Assembly: GCA_024364805.1 (NCBI GenBank)
Contig: CM044491.1
Location: 92,846,849-92,877,858, forward strand
Length of the DNA stretch: 31,010 nucleotides
Source of the DNA: Euprymna scolopes
Lineage: Eukaryota > Mollusca > Cephalopoda > Sepiida > Sepiolidae
Reading direction: 5' to 3'
The position numbers and the translations under genes are program-made. The notes beneath the pieces are model-generated. The model did not search any database, was not told the origin of the DNA, and saw nothing but the letters and a program-made list of their open reading frames with translations. Shown here piece after piece: positions 1-9,650 of the stretch; the stretch's first letter is position 1, and each line of letters starts with the position of its first letter.

Positions 1-18
1 ATATATATATATATATAT
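1..18. repeat. (AT)n microsatellite, cut by window edge
   Basis: Nine AT dinucleotides begin the window, so the array probably continues upstream. It is followed directly by sequence related to a fragment at 20651-20684 that also lies near simple repeats. Confidence 0.95.
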
Positions 19-33
19 GCATGAGTGTGTATG

Positions 34-66
34 CTCGAACTCCTGTCTCAAAATGGGTGAAATAAT
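34..66 (+). repeat. Short dispersed repeat fragment (copy A)
   Basis: The segment matches 20651-20684 along about 33 bases with a few substitutions and small indels, including the shared core CTCAAAATGGG followed by AAATAAT. Two copies 20 kb apart suggest a fragment of one dispersed repeat family. The family and its full length cannot be seen from this window. Confidence 0.4.
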
Positions 67-364
67 ATCCTGGAAAAGTAATGTTTTGAACAATTTCTTT
101 TCATTTCCAGACGATTGGAGTAAATAATTCTGCTTTACCTAATAATTATATTCTCTCTTCTAAGTCTGATACACATCCATTACGGTATTAAGTTTTCTAA
201 AAAATATATCTAGGGTGTTATAGATAGTTGAAGAATTTATTTCATTTCGAGATATAATACATCTAAATTATTTTCAGAAATCACATTGCATTAGCAGTAA
301 ATAATAAATCACTAACAAGTTAAGTGAACATCATGATTGAAAGTGAAAACAAATCTGGAGATCA
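67..364. other. AT-rich stretch, nothing recognised
   Basis: About 300 bases of AT-rich sequence with stops in all frames and no recognisable gene, RNA or element end. Confidence 0.6.
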
Positions 365-399
365 CTAACTTGATCTTTTTTTTAACTGAACTATCTGGT
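365..399 (+). repeat. 34-bp direct repeat, left copy
   Basis: This copy (CTAACTTGATC, eight T, then AACTGAACTATCTGGT) matches 691-724 with two substitutions and a one-base length difference. It overlaps the upstream edge of the LINE reverse-transcriptase piece, where the frame reads T-I-W into the conserved Y-K-A-L-L-H-K segment. The left copy therefore looks like the native LINE position. Confidence 0.75.
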
Positions 400-720
400 A
401 TAAAGCTTTACTTCACAAAATCTCCAGCTACGGTATAGCTGGAAATGTCTTCTCAATTATTACATAATTTCTCTCTAATAGGTTAATAAGAGTAGTGGTT
501 GATGGGCAGAAATCAGAAGCTCTCAGTATTCATGCTGGAGTTCCTCAGGTATCCATCCTGGGCCCAACTCTCTTCCTGATCTACATTAATGATCTTCCAA
601 ATCACATCCTTACATCATTCGTAGACATTTATGCCGATGACACTACAATCTATCATAACATATTTAAGACCGTAAACGACAAGGTTTCCTCTAACTTGAT
701 CTTGTTTTAACTGAACTATT
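397..720 (+). pseudogene. LINE reverse-transcriptase fragment (jockey/CR1-like)
   Basis: One reading frame carries the core of a non-LTR reverse transcriptase. In order it shows WYKALLHKISSYGI, then FLSNR, VVVDGQ, the block GVPQVSILGPTLFLIYINDLP (finger and palm, near 535-600) and the catalytic IYADDTTIY motif near 640-665. In this family the polymerase copies its own RNA at a nicked chromosomal target. The frame is interrupted by stops upstream of the 71-residue open stretch (495-710). Only the palm is present, against roughly 900-1000 residues in a full ORF2, and neither the endonuclease nor the 3' tail is found. The GVPQ...LGPTLFLLYINDLPD style fits jockey- or CR1-group LINEs; the exact clade is uncertain. 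Confidence 0.85.
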
Positions 721-724
721 TGGT
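691..724 (+). repeat. 34-bp direct repeat, right copy
   Basis: This copy (CTAACTTGATC, TTGTTTT, AACTGAACTATTTGGT) lies 326 bases downstream of the left copy at 365-399, just after the YADD block of the LINE fragment. Here it does not fit the expected LINE protein, so it looks like the transplanted copy. Confidence 0.75.
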
Positions 725-776
725 CAGCAAAGATTTGGACGGTCGCCCTCACTACCAAAATTGGGTATCTACTCCC

Positions 777-897
777 ATAGCCGTTTTTAATATGGGGAAG
801 CTGCCGTTGACCACTCCGAAAGCCGTTTCGTAACACGCGGAGGTTGGAGATGTCTGTTCCGAAAGCAGTTCTTAACATGAGGCGTTTGGATGTTGGG
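777..897 (+). repeat. Degenerate minisatellite, ~42-bp unit, about 2.8 copies
   Basis: Three successive units begin with ATAGCCGTT, AAAGCCGTT and AAAGCAGTT (near 777, 819 and 862). Each continues with a TAAYAYG-like core and a G-rich stretch, and the first two end in CCG. The array is less AT-rich than its surroundings and runs straight into a (CAA)n tract. Confidence 0.55.
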
Positions 898-940
898 CAA
901 CAACAGCAACAACAACAACAACACCAACAACAACAATAAT
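898..940 (+). repeat. (CAA)n microsatellite
   Basis: Imperfect CAA repeats, with single CAG, CAC and TAA variants. It directly follows the minisatellite and could be the simple-repeat tail of a retroposed element, but no matching element body is identified. Confidence 0.9.
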
Positions 941-1275
941 CGTACTTTAATTTGTATACAAGGGGTGAGAGACATGCTTCTACCGAGCAACGCTAGTAAT
1001 TGAATACACTTAATGTTAATTTTGATAAAAGTTCATTGCTTGATACTGACTCTGGAAACTATTTAACATTGAAGTTAAGGGAATGTAAAAACGCAAATCA
1101 AATTCACGTATTTTTTTACTAAGAACAGTTAAATAAATATGGATCAAATGAAATGTAAACTTGAAAATAAAAATAATAATCTTTAGCAGTCTGTGCTTAT
1201 ATTATATCCTCTACAAACAATAAACGACATAATGTAAATTTAATATTAAATGATTATTTAATCGTATTAACAAAC

Positions 1276-1484
1276 CGATTCTATACAGATCATCGACGTT
1301 AAGCAACATTTAGCCTTATCGGTACCAGATGGTCGAATATTTATGAATAGCAGGAATATGTAGGGTGCATTCGACATTTATTTGCAAGAATTGCGAACAT
1401 TTCCCTTGACCGGGATATATATGTGACCGGGTGCATTGTAAACTTAATATTTGCTTGGCACTTCTTTCATCAACGAAACCGCCT
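1276..1484 (+). mobile_element. 5S rRNA-derived SINE, copy 1
   Basis: The first ~90 bases align with the 3' two thirds of metazoan 5S rRNA: GATCATCGACGTTAAGCAAC (5S: GATCACCGAAGTTAAGCAAC), then GGTACCAGATGG where 5S has AGTACTTGGATGG. This covers the internal RNA polymerase III control region (box A, intermediate element, box C). The similarity with copy 2 at 19694-19903 continues beyond the 5S part. Both share GCAT(T)CGACA, (A/T)AGAA(T/C)TGC and GTAAACTT..TATT, and a weaker match reaches a TTCTTT...GAA.CCG block. A 5S-headed SINE therefore fits better than two chance 5S pseudogenes. Transcription of such elements would rely on TFIIIA-type internal promoters; this copy is degenerate. Confidence 0.65.
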
Positions 1485-4470
1485 AGAGTTAACATCGTTC
1501 TCATAATAATTAATGGTACTCCTATGTTTTTAATCACAACATTAAATGATATTGGTATTTTCACGTAGCATTTTAATACCGTTCGCTTATTATGCGTATA
1601 ACAAAATTAAAATCCGTACAGCCTATATTATATACACTTAAGCATTACGGATTAGGGCAAGTCGATTTGCAACTTTTTTCAGAAAATCAACATGGCACTG
1701 GTGATAATAGTTGGGATTTTATGTGATAAGAACATATCCCAAAAATTAGATTCCCATCTTGAACAGAAAATTGAGCATTTGATTTTAAAAAGCATGTAGA
1801 AAAATCTTGAAAAATCCTTCATTTTCATTGTATTTTTCACAACACTGACTTTGAAATTTCACTATTTTTATAAAATATTCAATTAAAATTGATATATTTA
1901 TATGAAATACATTGAACGAAAAAATACATAAATTATAATTTTAATTACGAATCACAAGTAGCAAAATACCTCAACCTTTACTGCATTAATTAAACAAAAA
2001 CTGTAAAAAAGCTAATTAGCAACTAACTCTTTTAAATTTAACAATTAAAAAAGATGTGGAGATGTATTACATAATATAACAGCTTGATACAAGTTACAGA
2101 ACCATATATTTTAATTTTTTATTAGAGGCAATAATATAAACTTATAATAGAACTAAATTGTTCTGTATACTTTCCTTTTGGGGAAAATGAAGGCCTAATT
2201 TCGTAGCACGATGACTTTGTAATAATGTGTCTATGTCTTGATTCCAGCTTATATACAACTTTTTGAGAAAAAACAACCAAATTTGGCCAGTGTGTGGCTG
2301 CAAAATTGATACCAGTAATATATTTTTTTGAAGTTGTTAATTTTCTCAGGAAAAACAACACAAAAATAACAATTATTTGATAACACTGATTTTTTAAAAT
2401 ATTTTTGCGAGGTAATATGAATAAAAAACTAACTATTGTTTGGGTAAATTGAGAAACCTAATAAAATTTAATGGATAAATATTTATTTTCCTAATGGACA
2501 AAATCGTTTGAATGCCCTCTTCTCTCACATCAAATCCATCTGAATTTATCATCAATATTATATTTCCCGGAAGTAGTGCAAAAGAACTATATTTTGAACA
2601 GTTTAAAACAGTAATTTGGATTTCAGTTAACTGTTTTGTTCTCTGAATCAGATTAAAATATACTGTTGTTGGTTAAAAAATATTGTCGGTTCTGATCTCA
2701 AACCAACAAACTGCATACACCTGGATGATAAATTTGACCAGAATGATTAATTTATCATCGTGTGTGAGGATAGACAACTCTAGTCCATAAACATATTAAT
2801 CTTGTGGCTTATGCTAGCCATATTCCTTGATTCAAGGGCCCAATTTTCTAAGTTAACTTCTCCACAAGAAATGCGAACAGGATACTCAAAAAGTAGTCTC
2901 TGGTCTTCAAACTGAAATTATTTGTTTCTTCTGCTGTCAGATAATGATGATCGGGAGGGGCATTACATTTTTAGAATTCTACTTGAGACAAATCTTATTA
3001 ATTATTGATACAAAGTTCCCCAAAGGACCATAACTATTGTTAGGCCTTGTGTTGTTCCATAAATACATTTAAAAATTGCTGTAAGTTGCAGTTCTTATAG
3101 TGGAACCTGAAAATTGGAAAATGTGCATGTTTAATAATAGAGCCAGATTACATAATAAATACAAATATATTATTTTATTTTCAAAAAGAAGAAGAACATA
3201 ATTGCAGGTGAATCTATAGAATTAATTTTACCTCCTTGTTAGGAGGACAAGTGCAGATTATATGCCTTGCTTGACAATTTTCTGTCTTGCACTTTACTGG
3301 CAGAATGTTTATAACTACAAGAAGATATATCAAACAATCTGTCTAGCTGTTCCTTCATTCATTTCACTTTGAGTGCTTCAAGATATTTCCTGTCAATCTG
3401 TTTGGCTTCTTATAGTAAAATATATTGACCTTCTATCCTATAGAATGTTACCTTAACAAGAGTATTTGTGAATTAACTGCTTGCCGAATACTAATTATTT
3501 CCTTGGCAATTAACATAGGAATCTCACTATTTTTTAAGTGGGATAGCTGCTTTCGAGGAAATAACTAAACTAGATTACTTGTCGTGAATTTGAGGTGCTG
3601 TTTCATCCATATTAAAAAGTGGACCAGCAAATTTTGTGAACCACGGGTTAAAGCTTAACTTCGTGCTTTACTGACATTCTAATCTGAAAAGTAAAATAAA
3701 TAAATGGATTATAACTGAAGGAAACTGTTTTAGGCTATGTTACAGTTTCACACGTAAAAAATAAGTGCTAGTTATACGAAATAATGAAAAACTTTGTATA
3801 GTTCAATTAAATGTATTGAGGAGAGAGGACCAAACCAAATCAGAGGCACAGTAGTGGTTAGTTTAGACATTTTTAGCAGATTTTAACTCCTCCTTCGGTA
3901 ACATGAATTTATCCATGAAGAGATGTATTGTTGCTGTAGCTGTGCCATTTTAAACGAGTGTTTAGTGTTTATAGTTTGAAAACCCAATGCGCGTGCATCT
4001 ATGTTACCATGCTACTTTTAATAGCATTTTTAGGTTAAATTAAACTTTTATGATATTTTTGCTTATTAAATTTTTAGGTGAAAGTACAGAATAGTTACAG
4101 TACAACCTCCTTCCTATATCAAGAATGTATTTCCAAATAACAAAGCTATTTTAGCACAATAATATAGATGCACAAATAACGAAAAACCTTTAAAGGAGTT
4201 TCGTTATTTACTCGTATTAATCTTTGTGAGTTATCTAATTTTAAAACAATAATTTTAGAAGAAAAACACTGCTTAAAAACCGTTACTCCCTAAAAATAAA
4301 AGAAATTAAAATTGTGTGCAAAGTATTTTTTATTAAGTAGAAAAACTTGAAAATTTACGTAGTTATTTTTCATAAAGAATGTGTAGAATAAACTTGCATG
4401 GACTATTTTGTTTAATATAAAACTGGAGTATTACCATATTTTAATAAAAATTTCAAATAGAATTTGATGT
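1485..4470. other. About 3 kb, no recognisable gene
   Basis: This stretch is AT-rich, with only short open frames dominated by F, N, K and I. I see no coding similarity, RNA gene or clear element ends. The one structure noted is a perfect 11-bp inverted repeat, GATGATAAATT, at 2724-2734 and 2749-2759 with a 14-base spacer. It may hold decayed repeats or intron sequence of a host gene outside the window. Confidence 0.5.
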
Positions 4471-4476
4471 GAAATA

Positions 4477-4552
4477 TTATGTTGGGCATAAATAATGTTT
4501 TTGACGTTCATTTGAACGTCAAAAAATGCCGTTATTTTTGCAACCCACCTAA
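4477..4552. mobile_element. 76-bp palindromic mariner MITE (MADE1-like layout)
   Basis: The element is one near-perfect palindrome. Read from the right end inward it is TTAGGTGGGTTGCAAAAATA, ACGGC, then TTTTTT and GACGTTCA; the left arm reads TTATGTTGGGCATAAATAATG, TTTTT, GACGTTCA. The central 28 bases (4498-4525) are perfect 13-bp arms around a two-base centre. A TA dinucleotide flanks each side (4475-4476 and 4553-4554), the target duplication expected of Tc1/mariner transposases. Size, palindromic build and the TTAGGT.GGT..GCAAAA terminus parallel human MADE1, an 80-bp MITE mobilised by Hsmar1. It codes for nothing and would need a mariner transposase in trans. Confidence 0.7.
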
Positions 4553-4942
4553 TACAAAAAAAAACAAACAAATAAAAATGGTAAAACAAATATGTTTAAA
4601 TTCACTGCAGACACTTGAAATATAATAGTGCATATTTTAAACAAGTCTTTCTCGTTTTTCTTTTAGAAATAATTAAGCCTAAATCGTAATGTTTTCAAAT
4701 TAAATAATAAACAAACCTCAATATCAATAACGAGCGTGTTTGCGACGGTGAAATCTAAAATGTGTCCACTCCAACAAAGTTCCTGAAAAGAAAAAGCGAA
4801 CTTTGGTCGCTATTATTTAAAAAATAATTTTGCCTTTACAGTTAATATTTATTTTATTCATTCATTATACTCACTCATTTTATTTAAAAATGTAGTTTAA
4901 AACATATTGCAAATAATGATTCCATTTTCTTAACAGTACGGA

Positions 4943-5590
4943 TTGTTAATGTAAGTTTCTCTCTAATATATTTAAAGAAAAGTTAATTCGAATGTTAAAC
5001 CTAATTAAAAAAAATACAGAGATGTCTTCATAATTTCCTGTAAAATTTTACATCAAAAACACTAGGGAAATTCTAAACGAAAATTAATTTCAACGTTCAA
5101 CTTAATTGGAATAAAAAAAGAGAGTAGTATTCATATTGTACGCGCCCGCCATGGAACGAAGAAGGTCATATTCATAAAAGATTATTAAATTGATCAATTT
5201 TGTTTACACACACATGCGCCCCCCACATATATATATATGTGTATATATTTATATATATATATATATATATATTTGTGTGTGATCATTTTCTTACGATTAT
5301 TTAGCGATACTAATAGTAAAAAAGCCATTATATTGCCTGTGTTTATCTTCATAGTTCAAATTGTATTATTATTCTTTATTCATTAAGCATGGCAAATCAA
5401 GACAAGACTTTCTTAGACGATGTGATCTGTTTAAGTTTAGAATATCTACTTAATCCATTTGCGGCGTACATAATGATTTTTCTGTAATACTATATGTTTA
5501 AAACATAGATTTAGCAGTGGACTCGCACAATTAATGTTATTTAATATATTAATTATGTAAAATATATTAGAGAGAAACTTACATTAACAA
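4943..5590. mobile_element. Possible 648-bp non-autonomous DNA element with 31-bp TIRs
   Basis: The 31 bases at 4943-4973 are the exact reverse complement of 5560-5590; each arm begins TTGTTAATGTAAG and ends CTAATATATTT. Perfect arms this long in decayed AT-rich DNA are unlikely by chance and suggest the ends of a fairly young DNA transposon. The interior contains two degenerate direct repeats of about 35 bp (near 4980 and 5082, sharing the GTTAATT...AACCTAATT pattern), a GC-richer patch near 5141-5165 and a (TA)n tract. No open frame is present. I could not find a convincing target-site duplication, so the true termini and superfamily are unknown, and a simple inverted duplication remains possible. 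Confidence 0.5.
5226..5280. repeat. (TA)n/(TG)n microsatellite
   Basis: Imperfect TA repeat with GTGTA interruptions, ending in TGTGTGTG. It lies inside the candidate TIR element at 4943-5590. Confidence 0.9.
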
Positions 5591-6465
5591 AGTATCTGTA
5601 GGAAACGTTGCTGTGGGATTACTTCCCTCCATCCTATAACATATCCGTTTTCTTATCAAATATCAACAAATACAAATCTTGTTTAACAGTCCATAGTAAC
5701 AATGCTCCCTATCATTCATTTGAAAAATAAAACTGTATCCATGAATATATATTTGTTTCTTTTCTATGTTCTAACACATCTGAATAAAACAGTTTCTGTT
5801 GATTTTTATAAATATCTACTATCGTAATTTTAAAAATGTATTGATGGGTCTAATTTATCTTGTCGATTTATTTTCATAGCATAATGAGGAGGGACTTTTG
5901 TTTGTGGCGGGCGGGATGGAATAAAAAAAAATGAAAGTTCCTAACAGTTCTTAAAAAGGGAAAAAGTCGGCCAGTTACATTGTGACACAACGACTGACCT
6001 TTGGGAATGTGTTGCCGCCTAATTTCGACAAATGTCAACCATCTGACCCTGAAGTCTGCAGTCAAATGCAAAAAAAAAACACACACACATTTGTTGGGGA
6101 GTATGTAAGCAATGTGACCGGTTCTCGGACAGTGGTGAGGGTATGGGTTAGTGAAAATCCAAAGTGATTTTGATTAGGGTTTCATATATTTGTTATTTTT
6201 TTATCAAAATTCACAGCTTCTATTATCATTTAGAAAGTAAGTTACGCTATATTTCCTTGTGGCTATTAATGCTATTTACATTATGTCGTGTATGAAGCCA
6301 GCTCTCTTTCTTGATAATCATTTGTTAGCAAGTGTCAGCTTCTTATGAATTAAACCTATTAGTTTTAGTGGCACGTTTATCCATAGCTATCAATTAATTC
6401 ATTAATCTTTTGCATTGACATATGTTTTGCTATATCTATGCAAGGGAACACACCACATCTCCACC
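5591..6465. other. Unassigned stretch with a GC-richer patch
   Basis: No gene recognised. The part near 5870-6165 is less AT-rich than its surroundings and has short open frames on both strands (61 and 70 residues). They resemble no family I know and look like chance frames through a GC-richer patch. A poly-A/(CA)n run lies at 6069-6089. Confidence 0.5.
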
Positions 6466-6468
6466 TCC

Positions 6469-6735
6469 TACATATATACATATAAATATGTATGTGATAT
6501 ATATATATATATATATATACACCTATATATGTACCAATATATATACATATACGTATATATATACGTATATACACATATATATACATATATATATACATAT
6601 ACATATATACACATATGCATATATATACATATATGCATATTTATATATATACATATATATATATACATATTCATATATATATACATATATACACATATAT
6701 GCATATTCATATATACATGTATATATATACACATT
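6469..6735. repeat. Compound (TA)/(ACATAT) simple-sequence block
   Basis: About 270 bases of TA repeats interrupted at short intervals by CA, CG or GC steps (TATATACATA units). All frames on both strands stay open and read Tyr-Ile-His-Thr strings; these are artefacts of the repeat. Confidence 0.95.
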
Positions 6736-6800
6736 TTTTTTAATTAAATGTTTTTAACTCTTTTTCAAGATGTCTTTTAACATGTTTTATTAATCATTTG

Positions 6801-6803
<3 letters not shown>

Positions 6804-6866
<63 letters not shown>

Positions 6867-6872
6867 TATATA
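6804..6872. repeat. (AT)n microsatellite, about 34 units
   Basis: A nearly pure TA run with one CACA interruption near 6859. It ends at the TA that flanks the foldback MITE at 6873-7141. Confidence 0.95.
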
Positions 6873-7141
6873 GTAAGTTGTGAAAATATATATAGCAGTA
6901 AAGCTACACAGATTCTTTCGCGTTTACAGTCTCGTCAGAATCCATCAGGCTTATGCGAAAACTTGTGGTTATCACGCGTTTATATATAAGCACAGGCTAT
7001 TGAATTTTTCATTTAGTCAATCAGAATATTCAATAGCGCGCGACAACCACAACTTTTCGCATAAGCCTGACAAATTCTCACGAGAATTAAACGCGGAATA
7101 TTCTTCGTAGTTTAATTGCATATATATATTTTATAACTAAC
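6873..7141. mobile_element. 269-bp foldback MITE, TA-flanked
   Basis: The left half and the reverse complement of the right half align over about 110 bases. Both contain CGCGTTTA, TCTCGT, CAGGCTTATGCGAAAA, then GTTGTGGTT or CTTGTGGTT and a CGCG box. A second inner pair, CTATTGAAT and ATTCAATAG, closes the hairpin. The termini are GTAAGTTGTG on the left and GTTAGTTATA on the right strand, each preceded by TA (6871-6872 and 7142-7143), which suits a Tc1/mariner-type element inserted at the edge of a (TA)n tract. There is no coding capacity. The left arm carries about 18 extra bases before the inner hairpin, so the two halves are no longer symmetric. Confidence 0.75.
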
Positions 7142-7143
7142 TA

Positions 7144-7984
7144 CCTATGTATTGAACACTTTTGAAGTAAATACTGAAAATTTACACATAAAATGATATA
7201 AACTTACATTAATTCATCTGATTAAATGAAATAATCATACACACACGTACAGACACATACATATACATATATATAATTTTTTTTCACGTAAAACATCCAA
7301 TAACTACTTACAATATGTAAATATTTACCAAATAAAATAATAAAATTATTGGCTACATTAATCCATGTATAGTTCTGCACGAACCTCTTTATAGGAGCGG
7401 GGTTTCAGGTCTTAGAAAAAGAAAATTAGCTCTGAAGAGGCTGCTTCCCTTAGAAGCTTGCATTAGACACATGTGTGCACATATGTAGCAAATAATGTTT
7501 TTATAAATATAGTATAATCACACTCTGCTTGTCAATGAACACGTTTTGGTAAAAATCGGACTCTCGGTGCATTTATATATAGGAAACTACAAAAATGATA
7601 CAATATCAAGGCCCTTGTACCAGAGCTGACCGGACCGGTGAACATATGAGTTAAAGCCAGAACAGATTCGGTGAAAACCTCCCGAAAATAAAATAACCTA
7701 TGATTATCTATTGAATAACGTGAGTAACGTAAATAACTTACTATGGATAAACAGCTAAGAATCTTAACATGAAAAGACGGCGGTGGTTAATAGTGGTGGT
7801 CATTGTCGGCTATGAAAATTGCGGTGATTTGCGGCAGTGGCCAAAATAAATGTCCTGGCTATTACTGCAGTGCATTTTCTGGATTTTTTTTTACACAGTG
7901 GTCACCACTTATCAAGGCCCGGAAGTCACTCAGGGATAAGGGTTATTGCAAGTACATTACGTTAGTGTGGAGATTTGATGAAGT
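7144..7984. other. Unassigned AT-rich stretch
   Basis: I recognise no gene here. A 63-residue frame at 7803-7994 resembles nothing known and partly overlaps the 3' flank of the minus-strand LINE piece that follows. Confidence 0.5.
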
Positions 7985-8211
7985 GTTTACTTAAGTGGGC
8001 TGTTCATTAGCAATTTGTTAACGTTGGACTTGAACACATCCAAGTTGTAGTCAGGTGGGAAGCAGGCAGACGGAACAGAGTTATTGCAGTTAGTGAAATA
8101 TGTTGACTGAAGTAGTTGACGCTGATGGTTACTGACGATTGGTGGTGTTTTATTATGGTTAGTTGCTTTTACAACTGTCATTGGCGATTGACACCTGTGG
8201 CACAATCTCAT
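7985..8211 (-). pseudogene. LINE ORF2 C-terminal fragment
   Basis: A 74-residue minus-strand frame carries a pattern typical of the extreme C-terminus of many LINE reverse transcriptases. It reads TYFTNCNNSVPSACFPPDYN followed by LDVFKSNVNKLL, where relatives have F-x-N-R-V-x-x-x-W-N-S-L-P, then a N-L-x-x-F-K-x-x-x-x-x-x-L ending. The polymerase domain would lie at higher coordinates on the minus strand, but the upstream sequence shows none, so this is a 5'-truncated insertion, the usual fate of LINE copies. The frame closes at 7987 with the natural-looking stop after the K-L-L block. A LINE piece is likely; the clade is undetermined. Confidence 0.5.
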
Positions 8212-8779
8212 TCAATGCATGTTGTTTTGATGAATGACTATCAATGTCTTTTTCTCTTATATATAAAATAATTTGATTATGTTAAGTATACGTCCACCGA
8301 TAAAATTTGATTTGATTTTCGTGAGAAGACCATCGCGACAAACCCTATCAAACGACTTGCATATGTCTAGGCTACTACCTAGGAGTGGGAGGAAAAGCGA
8401 TGAGAATTCCATTGAAAGTGAAACTTATAACAGGGAAAATAAATAAGTAAATAATAGTTGGAGCAGTGAAAGCACTCTCTATTAAGAATATAGATATTTT
8501 ACTAGGGAACGAAGCTCAGATTGATCTATCCCAGATAGATGCGGGAGACGTGCATACATATAACCTGCGAAGTAAGAAACAAGATACGAATGAAAAGATT
8601 TCGTTGGTAAATAGACTACTCGAGGAACTGAAAAGAGCACAGAGATGCGACAACAGCTTAAAAAAGCTAAATGAGCAAGTGGGTAAACCGACAGATAAAA
8701 AACACACTCATCAATATTACATGGAAGATGGGATATTGAAAAGAAGCTATCAGGCGGCAAAGAGTAAAGGAGAAAGAGA

Positions 8780-9650
8780 GGAACAGCACCACCAAATATT
8801 CATGCCGAGAGAGTATCGTGAAGAAATGTTACGATTAGCACACGAAGTGCTATTGGCAGGACAACACGGCATAACCAAGACCTATGAAAAATTACTGAGC
8901 CCTTTTTTATTGGCCGGGCATAAGAGCTAGTACAAATAAATTTTGTAACTCGTGCAGTACATGTAAGAGGGCAGGAAAGCCTAAACCAGACGTACCACCA
9001 GCATCGCTTAAGCCAATAACTATCACGGAAAAACCTTTTGAAAGGGTGATAATAGACTGCGTGGGCTCTCTACCGAAAACGAAAGCAGGACACAAGTTTC
9101 CATTGACAATACTATATGCCACAATATCAACAAAGAAAATATTAGAAGCGCTACTAAATTATTTCTCCACAATGGAAATACCTTAATCCATCCAAACAAA
9201 CCGGAGAACAAATTTCACATCTAACCTGTTCAAAAGAGAGACTGGACGGTTAGGAATAAAACATGCCACATCAAGTCCATACCACCGGTAGTCCCAGAGC
9301 GCGTTAGAACGATTCCATGCAACATTAAAAAGTATGCTGATAGCTCACTGCACAGCAAGACAGGATAATTGGGACAAAGAGTTACCTTTCGTACTCTTTG
9401 CTGCTAGAGATTTAATTCAGGAATATTTAGGATATAGTCTATTTGAACTAGTCTATGGACGTGAAATGCGAAATTTTCTCAAGATGGCAAAAGAACAATG
9501 GGATAACCCAGGAAAGTCACCTCAACCAGTAACAGAGTATGTCGAAGACCTGCGGAAAAAAAAACTTGAAGGATGCCAGAAGGATGGCAGAAACCTACTT
9601 AAGCAAGTCCCAGAAGATGCCTCTATGATAACAGGTCTAAGGTCAGGCAA
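8780..9650 (+). pseudogene. Integrase region of the integrase-first gypsy fossil
   Basis: The N-terminal zinc-binding part is recognised by LAHEVLLAGQHGITKTYEKL near 8835-8895. The RNase-H-fold core follows, with a PFERVIIDCVGSLP block near 9030-9070 and an SALERFHATLKSML block near 9296-9336. A C-terminal part, with YGREMR near 9455 and a K-rich helix, follows that. In living relatives this enzyme joins the cDNA to host DNA. The copy is a fossil. Its position upstream of the reverse transcriptase, not downstream, is the notable point. Confidence 0.8.

Noticed and set aside
2724-2759. Perfect 11-bp inverted repeat with a 14-base spacer
   Set aside because: In sequence this AT-rich, short hairpins arise easily; there are no flanking duplications or other copies to suggest an element.
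5982-6167. 61-residue plus-strand frame opposite a 70-residue minus-strand frame
   Set aside because: Neither resembles a known family. Both lie in a GC-richer patch where chance frames are longer, and there is no splice or promoter context.
6377-6757. Overlapping open frames of 69-111 residues on both strands, rich in Tyr and Ile
   Set aside because: They are translations of a TA/ACATAT simple-sequence block, where nearly every frame stays open; no gene is implied. The same applies to Tyr-Ile frames at 6798-6989, 11517-11741 and 20784-21077.
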